This document shows positions 61,040 through 64,000 of a stretch of DNA of 64,000 nucleotides, one piece after another (position 1 is the stretch's first letter; each line of letters begins with the position of its first letter). Position numbers and translations under genes: made by a program. The stretch covers positions 1,598,001 through 1,662,000 of the forward strand of contig NW_026731931.1 in the NCBI RefSeq assembly GCF_028476545.1. Reading direction: 5' to 3'. Origin of the DNA: Physella acuta (taxonomy: Eukaryota > Mollusca > Gastropoda > Physidae). The notes under the pieces are model-generated. The model was not told where the DNA came from. It saw nothing but the letters and a program-made list of their open reading frames with translations, and made no database searches.

Positions 61040-61405
61040 TTGTGTTGAAGGGCCCAATTTTAGATTCCTAGACTCGGGCAGATAAGGCTCGTTAGTTGGG
61101 GACAGCCACTCTTCTAGGAGAGACAACTCCAAAATTAAACAACTGCTGCCTTGTAGTTTGTTCTTGGTTGGACAACGGCTATGGAAGCAAATCCAAAAAG
61201 AAAAGCAGGCTGAAATCGGAGTCAATGGCCTCAATGGCGCATAACCAGTTGACACGTAACGCTTAATTGTGTTGGAGGCGTGGTCGAGTCGGCAAAAAGC
61301 TCATGGTTGATAAATTCGAACAAAGTCTCGAGTTCAAACCCACTGGCAGATAAATATCGATCCCCTTCAACCCTAATAATTAAGAACGAAGAAGAAGAAG
61401 AAGAA
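61040..61405 (+). mobile_element. SINE family B, longest copy
   Basis: A 5' body (GGCTCGTTAGTTGGGGACAG, then CAACTGCTGCCTTGTAG and CCAGTTGACACG) precedes a tRNA-like segment GGAGGCGTGGTCGAGTCGGC with box B-like CGAGTTCAAACCC. A 3' block follows, ending in (GAA)n. The tRNA-like promoter lies in the 3' half, the reverse of normal SINE order. Confidence 0.75.
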
Positions 61406-61678
61406 AGATGCCTAGATTAAATTCATAATTGAATAAACTTGATAAAAACATTTTTCGCATTTATTATTTTATGGACGCTGGTAAAATAGGTGCTCGATAG
61501 TTAAAGTATAGTTCATGCTTAACTCACTGTTTTCCAGTTATACTGCGATTCTAAATATCCCCTGTCTAAAGTTAAAAAAACTTTTTTTCTATTAACGGTA
61601 ACGTACAAATTGCCAGACCATCAGGAAAATTTATTTTAAAATCAAAGATAGACAAAACCGAAGTAAGTTGATCTAAAC

Positions 61679-63438
61679 CACGGGTTCCCAACCTGGGGGT
61701 CGCGACCCCCTTGGGGGTCGCGAAGGTCTTTCTGGGGGGGGGGGGGGGGGTCGCCAACTGGTATACTAAACCTTAGTAATTTGAAACACAACATAAATAT
61801 TTAGAAGAATTTTTTAAAATTCGGCTTCATTAACATCACTGGAAATGTAATAGAGAAGAAACAAAGCGCACTGTACAAAGTTGTTCTCAGTCACGAATCT
61901 ATGAAATCTTCAAAACTAAAACGTCATTTGAGACGAGTCATTCGGAACACACCAAAAAATATATGGAGTTCTTTCGTCGGTAAGAAGCTAGTTGCGAAAG
62001 CCAGAGACTTGATCGAACAGGAAGTTTTCACCAGCATTAGTGCAAGCATCAAATGAAGTCGCAATAGAAAATGCCAAGCAAAAAAAAACACTAGGAGAAA
62101 ATCTCATCAAACGCTGCATGTATGTAAATGTTAAATAACACATTTTTATTGAAGTTAAGCTTTTACCATTGTTTGCTTTTCAAGTTGATAAATCAACAGA
62201 CGTGAGTTCGTATTCGCAGTTGCTGGTCCGTGTCTATATTCATGCGGATGATAGCAAAGAAGAGTTGCTCTTTTTTGAAGATAGCATGGAGAAAATAAAT
62301 ACCTTTTTTTGAAACTGGGTGATTAAAATGGGTTAGAACGGCTGTGGGGGTTTGTACGGATAGCGCTCCATCTGTGTTTAGCTCAAAATCGGGCTTTCAG
62401 AAAACAGAAAAGATTTAGCTCCCTAACCACTGCCCTAATCAATCGACATCAAGAGTCCATTGCTAGTATAAGTCGTAAATTTATATAAAATCTGGAGCCG
62501 TCAAAGAACTGAGCAAAAACATTAATATAGATCACGAGGTTCTGCTCTTCTAAACTACAGTACGCTGGCTGTCAAACGAAATGTTGTAAATTGGGTTTTT
62601 GAATTGAAATCCGAAATCAAATTGTTCTTAGAAGTGCAAAGGAAACAAGAGTTTTTGGTATACTTAAAACAACATAGAGTGGTTGGAGAGAGTATCATAC
62701 CTAGCAGATGTGTTCGAACATCAAGATAAGCTTAACCTGAAGCTTCAGGGAAAATGAACGGATATTATAACTTTCCATGATAATCTCGGTGCATTTTTAC
62801 CAAAACTGCAAAATCGGTAAAGAAAATAAATCTTGGAAATATTGTAAATTTGAGATAATTAAAATTTTGAAAGAAGCGATTTCTGGGCATCTTGAATCTC
62901 TTGAAAACGAACTGCATCGCTATTTCTCTGAGCTGAAAAAAGAAAAGAAGAATCTGCATTTACGAATTGCCCATTCTCTTCTTCCCTTGATGTTGCCAGC
63001 ATTCCCGATGAATTACAAGATGAATTCTTTGATTTGCAGAATGATTCCGAGTAAGATGAAAAACTGCAGACACAATTTTGGTGTAGTATTCACCATTTAT
63101 ACCCAAACGTAAAATGTATTGACTTTTCGATAATATATTTTCAACACTATTCTTCGATTAAAAACAAAATTAAGATAATTATAATGACAAAGGTTGGCGT
63201 TAACAAATTTTTTTCAATCAAAATGTTAACCACGAAGGTTTAGTGAATAGTATGCAATTTTACTCATGCTATTAAAACAGTTATCAAGAGTAGTTCATAT
63301 TAAAAGTCTACTAGAAAATCTTATTTTAGTGCTTATTAATTTCCATACTAATTTTGGCTTTTTAATTCTATGGGGGTCGCGGGTCACTTACTTTTTATAA
63401 AAGGGGGTCGCCACTCGAAAAAAGGTTGGGAACCACTG
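61679..63438 (+). mobile_element. hAT transposon relic, ZBED-like transposase
   Basis: Ends CACGGGTTCCCAACCTGGGGG and GGTTGGGAACCACTG are inverted repeats within a perfect 8-bp duplication ATCTAAAC (61671-61678 and 63439-63446). Plus-strand traces of an hAT transposase with a BED-type finger are readable in changing frames: SHESMKSSKLKRHF near 61890, NEVAIENAKQKKTLGENLIK near 62050, FQVDKSTDVSSYSQLLVRV near 62180, and HLESLENELHRYFSEL near 62890. Multiple breaks; not functional. Confidence 0.9.
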
Positions 63439-63446
63439 ATCTAAAC

Positions 63447-63878
63447 TGTACCAGACAAATAACACACTTTCTGTTGGCGTAAACAACGACAGATATTCTT
63501 CATTTCATAAAAAAAAAACGCGGGTATAGGGAGATTGAGTAGTCTAGCTAAGTAATAAACAAAAGAAAAAGTAGCCACATAATTTTTTTAAATTTAAAAA
63601 TTCTACACCATTTATCAAAAATAATGGGGCGTAATAATTTTCTTCAATCGTAGCTCTTTTAGCTAGATGTTTTAGCTATGTAAATTTATCTTAGATTGAG
63701 TGTTTCTTAAAAAAATTGGCTACAATGTGAAAAGCGGCCAATCACATCGCCCTAATAAAACAACTACACCATACGATAAGATCAAATTAATCTAAGACTT
63801 AGGTACTTAGGTATTTCCAGTTGCGTAGGCAAGGGGGGGGGGGAGTAGGGGGTTATAACCTCTCCCATGGACTCACAC

Positions 63879-63921
<43 letters not shown>

Positions 63922-64000
63922 TAAATACTTATGGAAAAATATTTGAACCCCTCCCATGACCAATTCCTGGCTACGCCACTGGGTGCTTCCTGCAGAACAT
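63447..64000. other. intergenic DNA with poly-G and (TA)n
   Basis: A G run at 63833-63843 and a (TA)n tract at 63882-63919. No gene seen. Confidence 0.55.

Overview
The window is animal nuclear DNA: AT-rich, with GT-AG introns, tRNA-derived SINEs, Helitrons, hAT transposons, long (TA)n tracts and many homopolymer runs. The gene families suggest a gastropod mollusc, probably a heterobranch or pulmonate snail: single-exon chemosensory-type rhodopsin GPCRs in an array, and a multi-CTLD lectin. Species is an inference and cannot be fixed from sequence alone.

Layout. 0.5-2.1 kb is a 54-bp satellite (28 units). 7.7-12.4 kb (+) and 23.8-30.8 kb (+) are two ten-exon paralogues of the arsenite methyltransferase (AS3MT) family. 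Their first nine exons have identical lengths, and both lack the four family arsenic-binding cysteines. The 12.5-23.7 kb between them is transposon debris: an hAT with a solo LTR and a Helitron-like copy nested in it, a CCCTAT/CCCTAG hexamer array and a 5'-truncated LINE with a 16-bp target duplication. 31.7-32.8 kb (-) is an intact GPCR. 35.7-43.8 kb (-) is a twelve-exon gene for a type I membrane protein with three C-type lectin domains. 45.6-51.8 kb is a head-to-tail pair of non-autonomous Helitrons, each carrying seven copies of a 342-bp satellite. 53.6-54.6 kb and 57.1-58.1 kb (-) are two broken relatives of the GPCR. A second Helitron family has one copy inside the second methyltransferase gene (28.8-30.6 kb) and one beside the last GPCR pseudogene (58.5-60.4 kb). 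An hAT relic with ZBED-type transposase traces fills 61.7-63.4 kb.

How the genes fit together. There is no operon. Two local tandem families are visible (methyltransferases on +, chemosensory-type GPCRs on -), with a lectin gene lying between GPCR copies. Exon structures were built by hand from splice-site phase, reading-frame continuity and comparison between paralogues or repeated domains. Both methyltransferase models and the lectin model from its second exon onward keep frame at every junction. The lectin start exon is uncertain.

The most notable items are the cysteine-less AS3MT pair, its twin 23-codon upstream ORFs, the CTAG/TC junction of the tandem Helitrons, and the predicted triple-CTLD receptor.
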